In this document: positions 16,033 through 24,237 of the stretch, one piece after another
How positions within the stretch are numbered: position 1 is the first letter of the stretch
How the letters are laid out: each line of letters opens with the position of its first letter
Assembly: GCF_001864935.2 (NCBI RefSeq)
Contig: NZ_CP126267.1
Span: forward strand, 1,178,001 to 1,242,000
Source of the DNA: Curtobacterium sp. MCBA15_012
GTDB taxonomy: Bacteria; Actinomycetota; Actinomycetes; Actinomycetales; Microbacteriaceae
DNA length: 64,000 nt
Direction of reading: 5' to 3'
Position numbers and translations under genes: made by a program
The notes under the pieces: generated by a model
Told to the model about the DNA's origin: nothing
Seen by the model: only the letters and a program-made list of their open reading frames with translations
Databases searched by the model: none

Positions 16033-17298
16033 ATGTCGCTGACCGCACCCGCCCCGACCCTCACCGACAAGCTGGTCGCCGCCCGCAGCGCGTCCACCGT
16101 GCTCGCGACCGCGACGACGTCGGTCAAGGACGCCGCACTGCGCGCGGTCGCGGCACGGCTGCGCGGGGACACCGACGCCATCGTCGCGGCCAACCACCAG
16201 GACCTCGTGGCGGGCGAGGAGAGCGGCCTGTCCTCCGGCCTGCTCGACCGTCTGCGGCTCGACGCCACCCGGATCGAGGCCCTCGCGGCAGCCGTCGAGC
16301 ACGTCGTGGGGCTCACCGACCCGGTCGGCCAGCACGTCCGTGGGTCACGACTGCCGAACGGGCTGCAGCTGTCGCAGGTGCGTGTGCCCTTCGGCGTGGT
16401 CGGCGCGATCTACGAGGCCCGTCCGAACGTCACCGTGGACATCGCCGCGCTCGGCCTGAAGAGCGGGAACGCGGTGGTCCTGCGCGGGGGATCGGCCGCC
16501 CTCCGCACCAACGCGGTGCTCGTCGACACGGTCCGTGCCGCGCTCGGGTCCGTCGGCCTGCCCGAGGACCTGGTCCAGACCATCGACGAGTTCGGGCGTC
16601 AGGGGGCGACCGAGCTCATGCGTGCCCGCGGGCTCGTCGACGTCCTCATCCCGCGGGGGAGCGCGTCGCTCATCCAGACCGTCGTCACCGAGTCGCAGGT
16701 GCCGGTGATCGAGACCGGCGCCGGCGTCGTGCACGTGTTCCTCGACGCCTCCGCCCCCGAGGGCCGCGCGGTCGACATCGTGCTCAACAGCAAGGTGCAG
16801 CGGCCGAGCGTCTGCAACGCCCTCGAGACCCTGCTCGTGCACCGGGCGGCGGCCGAACGCCTGCTCCCGGTGCTCGCCGCGCGCCTCCGTGCCGCCGGTG
16901 TCACCCTCCGCGGTGACGACGCGACCCGCACGATCGTCCCGGGGGTGCTCCGCGCGACCGAGGCCGACTGGGGCACCGAGTCGATGGACCTCGACCTCTC
17001 GATCCGCGTCGTGGCCGACGTCGACGAGGCGATGGCGCACATCGCGCGGTGGTCGACGCACCACACCGAGTCGATCGTCACGGACGACGTCGACACCGCG
17101 GAGCGCTTCCTGGCCCAGGTGGACTCGGCCGTCGTGATGGCGAACGCGTCGACACGGTTCACCGACGGTGGCGAGTTCGGCTTCGGTGCCGAGGTCGGGA
17201 TCTCGACGCAGAAGCTGCACGCCCGTGGGCCGATGGGGTTGCCGGAACTCACGAGCACCAAGTGGATCGTGCGCGGTCAGGGACAGATCCGCGGCTAG
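16033..17298 (+). CDS. proA: Glutamate-5-semialdehyde dehydrogenase (gamma-glutamyl phosphate reductase)
   Basis: Second enzyme of proline synthesis, NADPH-dependent reduction of glutamyl phosphate. The 421-residue product has the ALDH-like fold with VPFGVVGAIYEARPNVT, the IPRGSASLI loop, and the active-site cysteine in QRPSVCNALETLL (about residue 263). The C-terminus GLPELTSTKWIVRG is canonical. ATG 16033 directly follows a TACAAT hexamer, so the gene seems to be made from a leaderless mRNA separately from proB, even though the two act in sequence. Confidence 0.97.
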   Translation: MSLTAPAPTLTDKLVAARSASTVLATATTSVKDAALRAVAARLRGDTDAIVAANHQDLVAGEESGLSSGLLDRLRLDATRIEALAAAVEHVVGLTDPVGQHVRGSRLPNGLQLSQVRVPFGVVGAIYEARPNVTVDIAALGLKSGNAVVLRGGSAALRTNAVLVDTVRAALGSVGLPEDLVQTIDEFGRQGATELMRARGLVDVLIPRGSASLIQTVVTESQVPVIETGAGVVHVFLDASAPEGRAVDIVLNSKVQRPSVCNALETLLVHRAAAERLLPVLAARLRAAGVTLRGDDATRTIVPGVLRATEADWGTESMDLDLSIRVVADVDEAMAHIARWSTHHTESIVTDDVDTAERFLAQVDSAVVMANASTRFTDGGEFGFGAEVGISTQKLHARGPMGLPELTSTKWIVRGQGQIRG

Positions 17299-17341
17299 AC
17301 TGGGCGGCGTCTTCCCCCCGATCGAACGGAGCACCGGTCCG

Positions 17342-17542
17342 ATGACCTTCCTCGCTGAAGCCGCAGAACACTCCTCCGGGGTCCCCGCGTTCGTCTTCCC
17401 CATGGTCGCCGCGCTCTTCTTCACGTTCCTCGGGTTCGTGACCTGGAGCTTCCGCGACGTCGCGTACCGCCACTCCCAGAAGTTCGAGGCCACCCGCCAC
17501 CACGAGACGGGTGTGGACGAGTTCGGTCACACCAAGCACTGA
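17342..17542 (+). CDS. Small conserved membrane protein between proA and nadD
   Basis: 66 residues: a short N-terminus ([13 protein letters not shown]), one hydrophobic helix ([22 protein letters not shown]), then a polar, His-rich tail ([17 protein letters not shown]). Similar small proteins follow proA in related actinobacteria, but no function is known to me. TAGACT near 17296-17301 and GAACGGAG upstream of the ATG provide signals. The gene lies 11 nt before nadD and is likely in its operon. Confidence 0.75.
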   Translation: MTFLAEAAEHSSGVPAFVFPMVAALFFTFLGFVTWSFRDVAYRHSQKFEATRHHETGVDEFGHTKH

Positions 17543-17553
17543 CCTCCGGCTCG

Positions 17554-18153
17554 ATGCTCGAGAGCACGGGGCGCCCACGCATCGGTGTGATGGGTGGCAC
17601 CTTCGACCCGATCCACCACGGACACCTCGTGGCGGCGTCGGAGGTCGCGCGCGCCTTCGACCTCGACGAGGTCGTCTTCGTGCCCACCGGCCAGCCGTAC
17701 ATGAAGTCGGACGTCACGGACGCCGAGCACCGGTACCTCATGACGGTCATCGCGACGGCGTCGAACCCGATGTTCACGGTCAGCCGGGTCGACATCGACC
17801 GTCCCGGACCGACGTACACGGTCGACACGCTCCGTGACCTGCACGCGCAGCGTCCCGATGCCCAGCTCGTCTTCATCTCGGGCGCGGACGCCGTCCAGCA
17901 GATCCTCGACTGGAAGGACCACGATGGGCTGTGGGACCTGGCGCACTTCGTCGCGGTCACCCGGCCGGGACACGACCTCAGCATCACCGGACTGCCCGAA
18001 CGCGACGTAAGCTTGCTCGAAGTCCCCGCGTTGGCGATATCGTCCACCGACTGCCGCGACCGGGTCAGGCGCGGGTCACCCGTGTGGTACTTGGTCCCCG
18101 ACGGTGTCGTCCAGTACATCTCCAAGCACCATCTGTATCGGAGCGTTGCATGA
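17554..18153 (+). CDS. nadD: Nicotinate-nucleotide adenylyltransferase
   Basis: Transfers AMP to nicotinic acid mononucleotide in NAD synthesis. The 199-residue protein has [12 protein letters not shown] (residues 14-25), the nucleotidylyltransferase (T/H)xGH motif, and the C-terminal [13 protein letters not shown] adenylate-binding segment with the terminal VPDGVVQYI. The ATG at 17554 gives a 12-residue lead; a second ATG 12 codons later would also keep the whole fold. It ends in an ATGA overlap with the next gene. Confidence 0.95.
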   Translation: MLESTGRPRIGVMGGTFDPIHHGHLVAASEVARAFDLDEVVFVPTGQPYMKSDVTDAEHRYLMTVIATASNPMFTVSRVDIDRPGPTYTVDTLRDLHAQRPDAQLVFISGADAVQQILDWKDHDGLWDLAHFVAVTRPGHDLSITGLPERDVSLLEVPALAISSTDCRDRVRRGSPVWYLVPDGVVQYISKHHLYRSVA

Positions 18154-19634
18154 GTTCGTCCGACGCGCAGCCGCCACTGTCGCGGCGCGAAGCGCGCGAG
18201 CGGGAGCGTGCCGCCGCAGCCGGTTCGCAGCCCGTCACGCCCCCGCCGACCGTCACGCCGCAGGCCGACCAGCCGAGCGAGGAACGCCGCCGCCCGGGTT
18301 CGCACGTCGCGCCGTCGCCCTCCGGGCCGGCGCAGCGGTCCGCCCAGGGCACGCCCGGTGCGTTCCCGCTCGCCCCGGCCTCCGGCGCCGAGGCGTCCGG
18401 CGACCCCTCGTCGTCCACGCCGTCACCCGCGAGCCCGGCACCGGCCTCGGCGACCGAGATCGTCCCCGGTACCGGAGGGCTGACGCGTCGTCAGCTCCGT
18501 CTGCGCCGTGAGGCCGAGGGACAGGCGGTCCAGCCCGTCCCGCTGCGGGCACCGACCCCGCAGTCGTCCGACCGCACCGTGCAGGACGTCCTCGGTTCCG
18601 TGGACCGGCTCGACACCGACGAGCCCCCGACCCCCGTGCGCCCGGCCTCGGCAGCACCCTCGCCGGCAGCTCCCGAGCGTGCGGCCGTCCCGGCGCCCTC
18701 GGCGCAGGACGCCCCCTCCGTGCCGTCGCCCGCGGCCCCCGTCGGCTCGACGCCGACCCCGTCGGTGCCGTCCGCCCCCGAGCCCGGGGAGACCGTCCGG
18801 CTCGACGCGGCCGCCGTCGCGCAGGCGACCGAGGCCGACGGTTCGCCGGACGACCTCGAGCCGCTCAGCGAGGCCGCGGCACACGCCGAGGAGCCCCGCC
18901 GGCACCGGTCCACGTGGTCGTCGCCCGACGAGGACGCTGACGCGGACACCGCCGACACCGCGACCACGCCCGGCACCGACCTGCCGACCTCGTCGACGCC
19001 GGTTGTGTTCCCGCTGTCGCTCGACGACGACACGAACGAGGTCCCGGTCCAGCGCCCGACCTCCGCGTCGGCACGCCCGGCCTCTGCCGACGACGCGCCC
19101 CGCGTGCCGGCCTCCTTCGCCCGTCCGGTCGAGCCGAAGCCGGTGACGACGGCGTTCACCCCGCCGGCCGGTCACTGGTCGCAGCTCGCGGACGACGCGA
19201 ACGACGCCGAGGTGCACGACGAGGAGACCGGCACCCGCCGTGTCGCCGTGCAGAACACGAACTCGATCGTGCTCCCCGACTCCGCACTGGCCGACCCGAC
19301 CGGCGCGCTGAACGCCACGGGCGAGGTGATCCTGACCGGGTCGATCGACCTGCCCGCGTCGCTGTCCTCGACCGGGTCGCACCGACCGATCGACGGCGCC
19401 GAGGTCGACCGTCTGCTCGAGCAGCACGACGAGCAGCCCGAGACGGACGCGAGCCCGGTCCGTGCGAGCCGCGCCATCTCCAGCCACACCTCGACGCGAC
19501 AGGTCGTCCTCGCCGCCGCCAAGCCCAAGGAGTCCCGCACGCCGGTGATCCTCGGTGTGACGGTCGGTGCCGTGGGCCTCGCTGCGGCTGCGGTCATCAT
19601 CGTGGCTCTGGTCACGACGCACATGGGCGGCTGA
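18150..19634 (+). CDS. Tail-anchored, Pro/Ala/Ser-rich protein of unknown function
   Basis: 494 residues, nearly all low complexity and acidic (runs of P, A, S, T, D, E). There are two short basic [11 protein letters not shown] and [17 protein letters not shown] elements (about residues 10-20 and 110-125) and one C-terminal membrane helix ([20 protein letters not shown]) ending THMGG. It has no signal peptide, so it would be inserted tail-first with a long disordered cytosolic arm. It overlaps nadD by ATGA. The paired REAREREA-type motifs could bind a partner, but this is conjecture and no domain is recognised. Confidence 0.7.
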   Translation: MSSSDAQPPLSRREARERERAAAAGSQPVTPPPTVTPQADQPSEERRRPGSHVAPSPSGPAQRSAQGTPGAFPLAPASGAEASGDPSSSTPSPASPAPASATEIVPGTGGLTRRQLRLRREAEGQAVQPVPLRAPTPQSSDRTVQDVLGSVDRLDTDEPPTPVRPASAAPSPAAPERAAVPAPSAQDAPSVPSPAAPVGSTPTPSVPSAPEPGETVRLDAAAVAQATEADGSPDDLEPLSEAAAHAEEPRRHRSTWSSPDEDADADTADTATTPGTDLPTSSTPVVFPLSLDDDTNEVPVQRPTSASARPASADDAPRVPASFARPVEPKPVTTAFTPPAGHWSQLADDANDAEVHDEETGTRRVAVQNTNSIVLPDSALADPTGALNATGEVILTGSIDLPASLSSTGSHRPIDGAEVDRLLEQHDEQPETDASPVRASRAISSHTSTRQVVLAAAKPKESRTPVILGVTVGAVGLAAAAVIIVALVTTHMGG

Positions 19635-19756
19635 CCGGCCGTTCCCCGTCCGGACCGCCCCGTGGTGGTCCGACCAGACGCACTCCGGTGGCGATCGACG
19701 TCGCCGGTCCGATCGTCCCCCGAGCCCGTTGCCTGGCCGCTGTCGGTGGGGTGGCC

Positions 19757-19762
19757 TATGAT
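19757..19762 (+). promoter_or_regulatory. Putative -10 hexamer for rsfS
   Basis: TATGAT, about 55 nt upstream of the rsfS start; no convincing -35 at the right distance. Confidence 0.4.
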
Positions 19763-19816
19763 CGGGACCCATCACACGGGTCCGCACGCTGCGGGTCCGA
19801 CGACCGGAAGGACTCC

Positions 19817-20209
19817 GTGACCGCCTCTCCCCGTGCAGTGGAACTCGTCCAGCTCGCCGCCCAGGCAGCTGACGCCAAGCAGGCCGAAGACCTCGTCGCC
19901 CTCGACGTGACCGCGCCGCTGCAGCTCACCGACGTGTTCCTGCTCGCGACCGGCCGGAACGAGCGCAACGTGCTCGCCATCGCGGACGAGATCGAGGACC
20001 GGCTCCTCGCCGACGGCGCCAAGCCGCTCCGTCGCGAAGGCCGTGCCGAGGGCCGCTGGGTGCTCATCGACTTCGGTGACATCGTCGTGCACGTCTTCCA
20101 CGAGGAAGACCGCCAGTACTACTCGCTCGAGCGTCTCTGGTCGGACTGCCCGACCATCCCGCTCGAGCTGCCGGTGGACCAGTCCGCCGCCGCCGACCAG
20201 CCCGCCTGA
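19817..20209 (+). CDS. rsfS: Ribosome silencing factor
   Basis: 130-residue RsfS/DUF143 protein that binds uL14 and blocks subunit joining under starvation. Conserved elements are present: AAQAADAKQAEDLVALDV, LTDVFLLATGRNERNV, and the signature EGRAEGRWVLIDFGDIVVHVF followed by YYSLERLW. Start is GTG with GGAAGGA upstream. The nadD-rsfS pairing is standard across bacteria, here interrupted by the tail-anchored gene and an internal promoter. Confidence 0.96.
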   Translation: MTASPRAVELVQLAAQAADAKQAEDLVALDVTAPLQLTDVFLLATGRNERNVLAIADEIEDRLLADGAKPLRREGRAEGRWVLIDFGDIVVHVFHEEDRQYYSLERLWSDCPTIPLELPVDQSAAADQPA

Positions 20210-20232
20210 TCGGGCCACCACACGCGACGCGC

Positions 20233-20262
20233 CCGGGTGACGAGCTCGATTACGTCACCCGG
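20233..20262 (+). terminator. Hairpin after rsfS
   Basis: Perfect 10-bp stem, CCGGGTGACG (20233-20242) with CGTCACCCGG (20253-20262), between rsfS and tRNA-Ala; weak T content follows. Confidence 0.55.
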
Positions 20263-20343
20263 CGTTCGCATGGTGTACGCTTCCATGGTGCCTCCGGTTC
20301 GGAGGAACACCACACGAGCAAGTGAGAACTTGCACCGTGACCT

Positions 20344-20416
20344 GGGTCTGTGGCGCAGCTGGTAGCGCACCTGCATGGCATGCAGGGGGTCAGGGGTTCG
20401 AGTCCCCTCAGATCCA
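20344..20416 (+). tRNA. tRNA-Ala (anticodon GGC)
   Basis: Complete 73-nt cloverleaf: acceptor GGGTCTG with CAGATCC (G3-T70 wobble, the alanine identity element), D arm GCGC/GCGC, anticodon stem CCTGC/GCAGG with loop ATGGCAT giving anticodon GGC, T arm with GGTTCGAGTCC, discriminator A. The CCA end is not encoded (ACCC follows). Two small hairpins upstream (CCTCCG-GTT-CGGAGG at 20291-20305 and GCAAGT-GAGA-ACTTGC at 20318-20333) lie in the precursor leader; TACGCT at 20276-20281 may be the -10. Confidence 0.96.
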
Positions 20417-20426
20417 CCCACACCGG

Positions 20427-20455
20427 AACCCCGTCGCTCACGAGCGGTGGGGTTT
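20427..20455 (+). terminator. Intrinsic terminator after tRNA-Ala
   Basis: Hairpin AACCCC...GGGGTT with inner GCTC/GAGC pairing, followed by TTCGTCGTT. Confidence 0.65.
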
Positions 20456-20464
20456 CGTCGTTCT

Positions 20465-20549
20465 CGAGCGCCTGTCGTTCACGAGCGCCTGTCGCTCCCG
20501 AGCGCCTGTCGTCCCCGAGCTCCTGGCGTTCCCGGGGCCCGGTCGCTCC
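20465..20549 (+). repeat. 17-bp tandem repeat downstream of tRNA-Ala
   Basis: Units CGAGCGCCTGTCGTTCA, CGAGCGCCTGTCGCTCC, CGAGCGCCTGTCGTCCC and CGAGCTCCTGGCGTTCC follow head to tail at 20465, 20482, 20499 and 20516, with a degenerate fifth at 20533. They sit between the tRNA terminator and the epimerase promoter. Confidence 0.85.
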
Positions 20550-20632
20550 CTGATGCCCCGAGGCCCCGATCGACCCGTGGTGGTGCCGTTCCACGGCCCC
20601 GCGGTGGTTCCGTACCGTCGCCACGCTCCCGC

Positions 20633-20638
20633 TACGCT
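20633..20638 (+). promoter_or_regulatory. -10 hexamer, leaderless start of the epimerase gene
   Basis: TACGCT with 7 nt to ATG 20646 and no ribosome site between. Confidence 0.5.
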
Positions 20639-20645
20639 GATCCGC

Positions 20646-21569
20646 ATGAGCAACGACGCGCCCCTGTCCGGTTCCGCCCTGACGATCACCGCGGCGGGCT
20701 ACACCGCCGAGATCGCCTCGGTGGGGGCATCGCTGCGCACCCTCCGGCACGAGGGCCGCGACCTGGTCGTGCCGTTCGACGCCGACGAGGTCCGTCCGGC
20801 CTTCCGGGGCGCGGTCCTCGCTCCGTGGCCGAACCGGGTCGTGGACGGCCGCTACACGTTCGGCGGCCGGGAGCACGAGCTGGCCCTGACCGAGCCGAAG
20901 CGCCACCACGCCCTGCACGGTCTGGTCGCGTGGACGGACTTCCGCACGGTCGCGCACGAGCCGGACCGTGCCGTCCTCGCCACCACGGTCGCCGCGCAGG
21001 AGGGCTACCCGTACCGCGTGGACGTCCTGGTCGAGTACCGCGTCGACGCCGACGGTCTGCACACCACCGTGACCGGCACGAACACCGGGCACGAGTCCGC
21101 GCCCTGGGGGACCGGTCCGCACCCGTACCTGGTCGGCGGCGCGGGGCGCGTCGACGACTGGACGCTCACGCTGCCGGCGGCCCGGGTGCTCGAGGTGACC
21201 GAGGACCGTCTCGTGCCGACCGGCCTCGCCGACGTGCACGACGAGTTCGACCTCCGCACCGCGACCCCGATCGGCGACCGCTTCATCGACCACGCCTACA
21301 CCGACTTCGACCGCGGCGGCGAGGGGGTCGCGACGATCGTCCTCACCGGTGCCGACGGCCGCGGCGTCCGCGTGGCGTTCGGTCCCGAGTGCCCGTGGGT
21401 GCAGGTGCACACCGCCGACCACGTCGTCCCCGAGTACCACCGCGTCGGCCTGGCCGTCGAGCCGATGACGTGCGCGCCGGACGCCTTCAACACCGGCGAG
21501 GAGTCGGGGCTCGTCGTGCTCGAGCCGCACGCCTCGCACGCCGCCTCGTGGACGATCGCCGCGGTCTGA
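20646..21569 (+). CDS. Aldose 1-epimerase family protein
   Basis: 307-residue beta-sandwich mutarotase-like protein. It opens with ISAGYTAEIASVGASLRTL-type strands, has NRVVDGRYTFGGREHEL, the His-containing HHALHGLVAW (active-site His), the second His in GTGPHPYLVG, and a C-terminal VGLAVEPMTCAPDAFN in which the Glu is the catalytic base. The reaction is interconversion of hexose anomers, but this family also includes hexose-6-phosphate mutarotases, so the sugar is uncertain. ATG 20646 follows a TACGCT hexamer. The last codons overlap the pabB start. Confidence 0.9.
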   Translation: MSNDAPLSGSALTITAAGYTAEIASVGASLRTLRHEGRDLVVPFDADEVRPAFRGAVLAPWPNRVVDGRYTFGGREHELALTEPKRHHALHGLVAWTDFRTVAHEPDRAVLATTVAAQEGYPYRVDVLVEYRVDADGLHTTVTGTNTGHESAPWGTGPHPYLVGGAGRVDDWTLTLPAARVLEVTEDRLVPTGLADVHDEFDLRTATPIGDRFIDHAYTDFDRGGEGVATIVLTGADGRGVRVAFGPECPWVQVHTADHVVPEYHRVGLAVEPMTCAPDAFNTGEESGLVVLEPHASHAASWTIAAV

Positions 21570-23161
21570 CCGGAGCGCGGGCGCTCGTCCGCCGGTTCGG
21601 GTGGACCCCGGACCTCGGCTCCCTCGCGGCCTCGGCGGCCGGCGACGTCGTCTGGCTCGACTCCGCCCTGCCCGACGGCGCACCGGACGCCGCACGTGAG
21701 CGGGCCCGCTGGTCCGTCCTCGCCCTGACCGGCGGGCCGTTCGGTGCCGGGTTCCGGCACGAGGACCGTCGTGCACTCCTCGACGTGTCCCCGGCCGCGG
21801 AGGCGTGGTTCGGTCCCTCGCGGAGCGTCGACGCGGGCGCGTTCGCGACGCTCGGGGACCTGCTCGCACGCACACCGGCCTGCACCGCGCCGATCGCCGG
21901 GTGCGGCTTCGCGCTGGGGTGGGTGGGCTTCCTCGGGTACGAGCTCGGCCGTGAGACCGACGGGCCGGACCGGACCGCCGGGCAGCACGCGGACGCCGAC
22001 CTGCGGTTCGTGGACCGGGCCGTCGTGGTCGACGCGGACGGCGGCGCGTGGGCGCTCGCCCTCGTCGTGGACACGGACACGGACACGGGCGCGGACGCGG
22101 AAGCGGGCACGGACACGGACGGTGCGGCAGGCGCGGCCAGCACGGCGAACCGCGCGTGGCTCGACGAGGTGACCACGCGACCGGCCGCCGCGGTGGACGC
22201 GGGCGCGACCACGGGCCTCCCGGCCGGTGCGGTGACCGGGGTGCCGGGCGTGACCGGCGGGGCGGGCGCGGCCACGGGCCTCCCGACCGGTGTGGCGACC
22301 GGGCGCGTGTCGCGGGCCGCCTACGAGACCGCGGTCGAGACCTGCCGTGCGGAGATCCGCGAGGGCAACGCCTTCCAGGTGTGCCTCACCACCGCCTTCG
22401 CGGTCGGCCTGGAGGCGCGGGTCGGGCCCGCCACGGACCCGCACCTGGACGAGTACCTGCGGCTACGCGCCGTCGACCCGGTGCCGTTCGGCGCCTACCT
22501 GCGGCTCGGACCGCTCCGGGTCGCGAGCCGCTCGCCGGAACGGTTCCTGCGCATCGACGCCGGCGGGCGGGTCCTCGCCGAACCCATCAAGGGCACCCGT
22601 CGTCGCGACCCGGACCCGGGCCGGGACGCCGTGGTGCGGGCCGACCTGGCGACGAGCGGCAAGGACCGCGCCGAGAACGTCATGATCGTCGACCTGCTGC
22701 GCAACGACCTGCTGCGCTCGGCGGTGCCCGGCTCGGTGCACGTCGAGCGGCTCTGCGCGGTCGAGACCTACGCGAGCGTGCACCAGCTCGTCTCGACGGT
22801 GTCGGCGCAGCTGCCGCCGGGCGCGTCGCGGGCCGAGGCGGTCCGTGCCGCGTTCCCGCCGGGGTCGATGACGGGCGCACCGAAGCGCAGCGCGACCGCG
22901 ATCGCCGACCGCCTCGAGGGTGCGCCGCGCGGGGTGTACTCGGGAGCGGTCGGGTACTTCTCGGCGGACGGCACCGTCGACCTGTCGGTGGTGATCCGGA
23001 CACTGGTGACGGTCCTGGACGACGCGGGCACGGTCCGGTCCCGGTCCTTCGGGGCCGGGGGAGCGGTGACGTGGTCCTCGGTGGCGGCGGACGAGGCGGA
23101 CGAGGTCGAGACGAAGACGCGGTCGGTGTTCGGCGGGCTGGGGGTCGTCGGGCGCTGGTGA
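21548..23161 (+). CDS. pabB: Aminodeoxychorismate synthase component I
   Basis: Chorismate-binding enzyme that aminates chorismate at C4 for p-aminobenzoate and folate synthesis. In the 537-residue protein the chorismate domain fills the C-terminal half. It carries PIKGTRRRDPD, whose Lys separates PabB from TrpE (PIAGT), then NVMIVDLLRNDL, the GSMTGAPK loop and a C-terminal GAVGYF. The N-terminal domain is interrupted by a low-complexity D/T/A/G region (about 175-260) with ATTGLP- and AATGLP-type repeats, unlike family members. GTG 21548 overlaps the epimerase by 22 nt and lacks a clear ribosome site, so the exact start is uncertain. The partner lyase pabC is at 44606. Confidence 0.88.
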   Translation: MDDRRGLTGARALVRRFGWTPDLGSLAASAAGDVVWLDSALPDGAPDAARERARWSVLALTGGPFGAGFRHEDRRALLDVSPAAEAWFGPSRSVDAGAFATLGDLLARTPACTAPIAGCGFALGWVGFLGYELGRETDGPDRTAGQHADADLRFVDRAVVVDADGGAWALALVVDTDTDTGADAEAGTDTDGAAGAASTANRAWLDEVTTRPAAAVDAGATTGLPAGAVTGVPGVTGGAGAATGLPTGVATGRVSRAAYETAVETCRAEIREGNAFQVCLTTAFAVGLEARVGPATDPHLDEYLRLRAVDPVPFGAYLRLGPLRVASRSPERFLRIDAGGRVLAEPIKGTRRRDPDPGRDAVVRADLATSGKDRAENVMIVDLLRNDLLRSAVPGSVHVERLCAVETYASVHQLVSTVSAQLPPGASRAEAVRAAFPPGSMTGAPKRSATAIADRLEGAPRGVYSGAVGYFSADGTVDLSVVIRTLVTVLDDAGTVRSRSFGAGGAVTWSSVAADEADEVETKTRSVFGGLGVVGRW

Positions 23162-23260
23162 CGGGCGCGGGCCTGGGTGCTCGGGTTCGTGCGCGCGCGG
23201 GCGGGTTCGGGCTCGTGCGCGCGTGTACTCGCGTTGCGCGATCCGCGGATCACCGGCGTG

Positions 23261-23276
23261 TCGAACGTGCGTTCGG
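23261..23276 (+). promoter_or_regulatory. Upstream SOS (LexA) box, imperfect
   Basis: TCGAAC-GTGC-GTTCGG, one mismatch from the actinobacterial consensus TCGAAC-N4-GTTCGA, centred 54 bp upstream of the perfect box. Confidence 0.75.
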
Positions 23277-23305
23277 GCTGACTGTCCACAGGATGTCGGA
23301 CCCGG

Positions 23306-23334
23306 TTGACATGATCGAACACATGTTCGAACAT
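23306..23334 (+). promoter_or_regulatory. Promoter of the imuA'-imuB-dnaE2 operon
   Basis: TTGACA (23306-23311), a 17-bp spacer filled by the SOS box, and GAACAT (23329-23334). Six nucleotides later is ATG 23341, so the message is predicted to be leaderless. Confidence 0.7.
23315..23330 (+). promoter_or_regulatory. SOS (LexA) box inside the imuA' promoter
   Basis: TCGAAC-ACAT-GTTCGA, a perfect match to the actinobacterial LexA operator, lying between -35 and -10. LexA bound here would block RNA polymerase, and DNA damage would release it. Confidence 0.9.
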
Positions 23335-23340
23335 GAGGGC

Positions 23341-24237
23341 ATGCAGACGGCGGCGGCACTCCTGTCGTCCGGGCGCGAGACGTCCGGACGCAGCAGACCT
23401 GCCCGCCCCGATCCGGACCGGATCCACACGGACCTGTCGGACCCCGACCAGGTGCGTCCGGAGCCGACGCGCACCGAACAGGTGCGCTCGGACCCGGCCC
23501 GTCCCGTGCGCCGTGTCGACCACCTCGGGGACGCCCGTGCCGCACTCGACCGCATCACGGCGCTCCGGTCCCGGGTCGCCGAGATGGAGGCCACGCGGGT
23601 CGACGTACAGGGGCTCCCGACGGCTCCGGCACTGCAACCGTTGCTGCCGGGTGGGGCGATCCGGGTCGGTGGTGCCTACGCGGTGCAGGAGTCGGTGCTG
23701 CTCGCGATGACCATGTTGCAGGCGGCCTCGGCCGAGGGGGCCTGGTGCGCGGTGGTGGGGGTGCCCTCCTTCGGGGTCGAGGCGGCAGCGGCGATGGGGA
23801 TCGACCTCGAGCGGCTCGTGCTCGTCCCGGACCCGGGCGACCAGTGGCTGACCGTGACGGCGGCACTCGCCGACGTCGCCCAGATCGTGCTCACGCGACC
23901 GCTCGGCCGCGTGGTGCCGGGGGACGTGTCCCGGCTGTCGGCGCGCCTGCGGCAGCGTGGCGGAGCGCTCGTGGCCCTGGGCTCGTGGCCGGGCGCCGAC
24001 GTCACGCTGCAGGTGACGGACTCGGTGTGGAGCGGCATCGGTGACGGGTACGGACACCTGGTCGAGCGTCGCGCGACCGTGACCGCCTCGGGCCGCGCCG
24101 GCGCCGGACGTCCGGTGCACGCCGAACTGCTCCTGCCCGCCGCCGACGGCGCGGTGCGCCCGGTCGAGCCCGTGACCACCGCCGGCTCGGTCGGCGGCGC
24201 GTCCCGCGTCCTGCGTCCCGTGGCGGTGGCGTCGTGA
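23341..24237 (+). CDS. Mutasome accessory protein ImuA' (RecA-like fold)
   Basis: 298-residue protein at the head of the damage-inducible mutagenesis cassette. After a polar, Arg/Asp-rich N-terminus (to about residue 60) comes a RecA/SulA-like domain: LPGGAIRVGGAYAVQESVLLAMTML, then WCAVVGVPSFGVEAAAAMGID, and VAQIVLTRPLGRVVPGD. The P-loop position reads GAYAVQESVLL and lacks GK(S/T), so ATP hydrolysis is doubtful. In mycobacteria the homologue bridges ImuB and RecA. ATG 23341 is preferred over the in-frame ATG 23293 because the latter would lie upstream of the -10 and within the LexA-controlled promoter. It overlaps imuB by GTGA. Confidence 0.88.
   Translation: MQTAAALLSSGRETSGRSRPARPDPDRIHTDLSDPDQVRPEPTRTEQVRSDPARPVRRVDHLGDARAALDRITALRSRVAEMEATRVDVQGLPTAPALQPLLPGGAIRVGGAYAVQESVLLAMTMLQAASAEGAWCAVVGVPSFGVEAAAAMGIDLERLVLVPDPGDQWLTVTAALADVAQIVLTRPLGRVVPGDVSRLSARLRQRGGALVALGSWPGADVTLQVTDSVWSGIGDGYGHLVERRATVTASGRAGAGRPVHAELLLPAADGAVRPVEPVTTAGSVGGASRVLRPVAVAS

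Noticed and set aside
20344..20549. tRNA-Ala with downstream repeats as an integration site
   Set aside because: No integrase, no duplicated tRNA 3' end and no foreign-looking genes follow.
20375..21547. Extension of pabB far upstream through the epimerase gene
   Set aside because: The region is coding in the epimerase frame with conserved motifs; the extension gives only Arg-rich shadow sequence.
23293..23340. Earlier ATG for imuA' at 23293
   Set aside because: It would put the LexA box and the -10 inside the coding region; ATG 23341 fits the promoter geometry.
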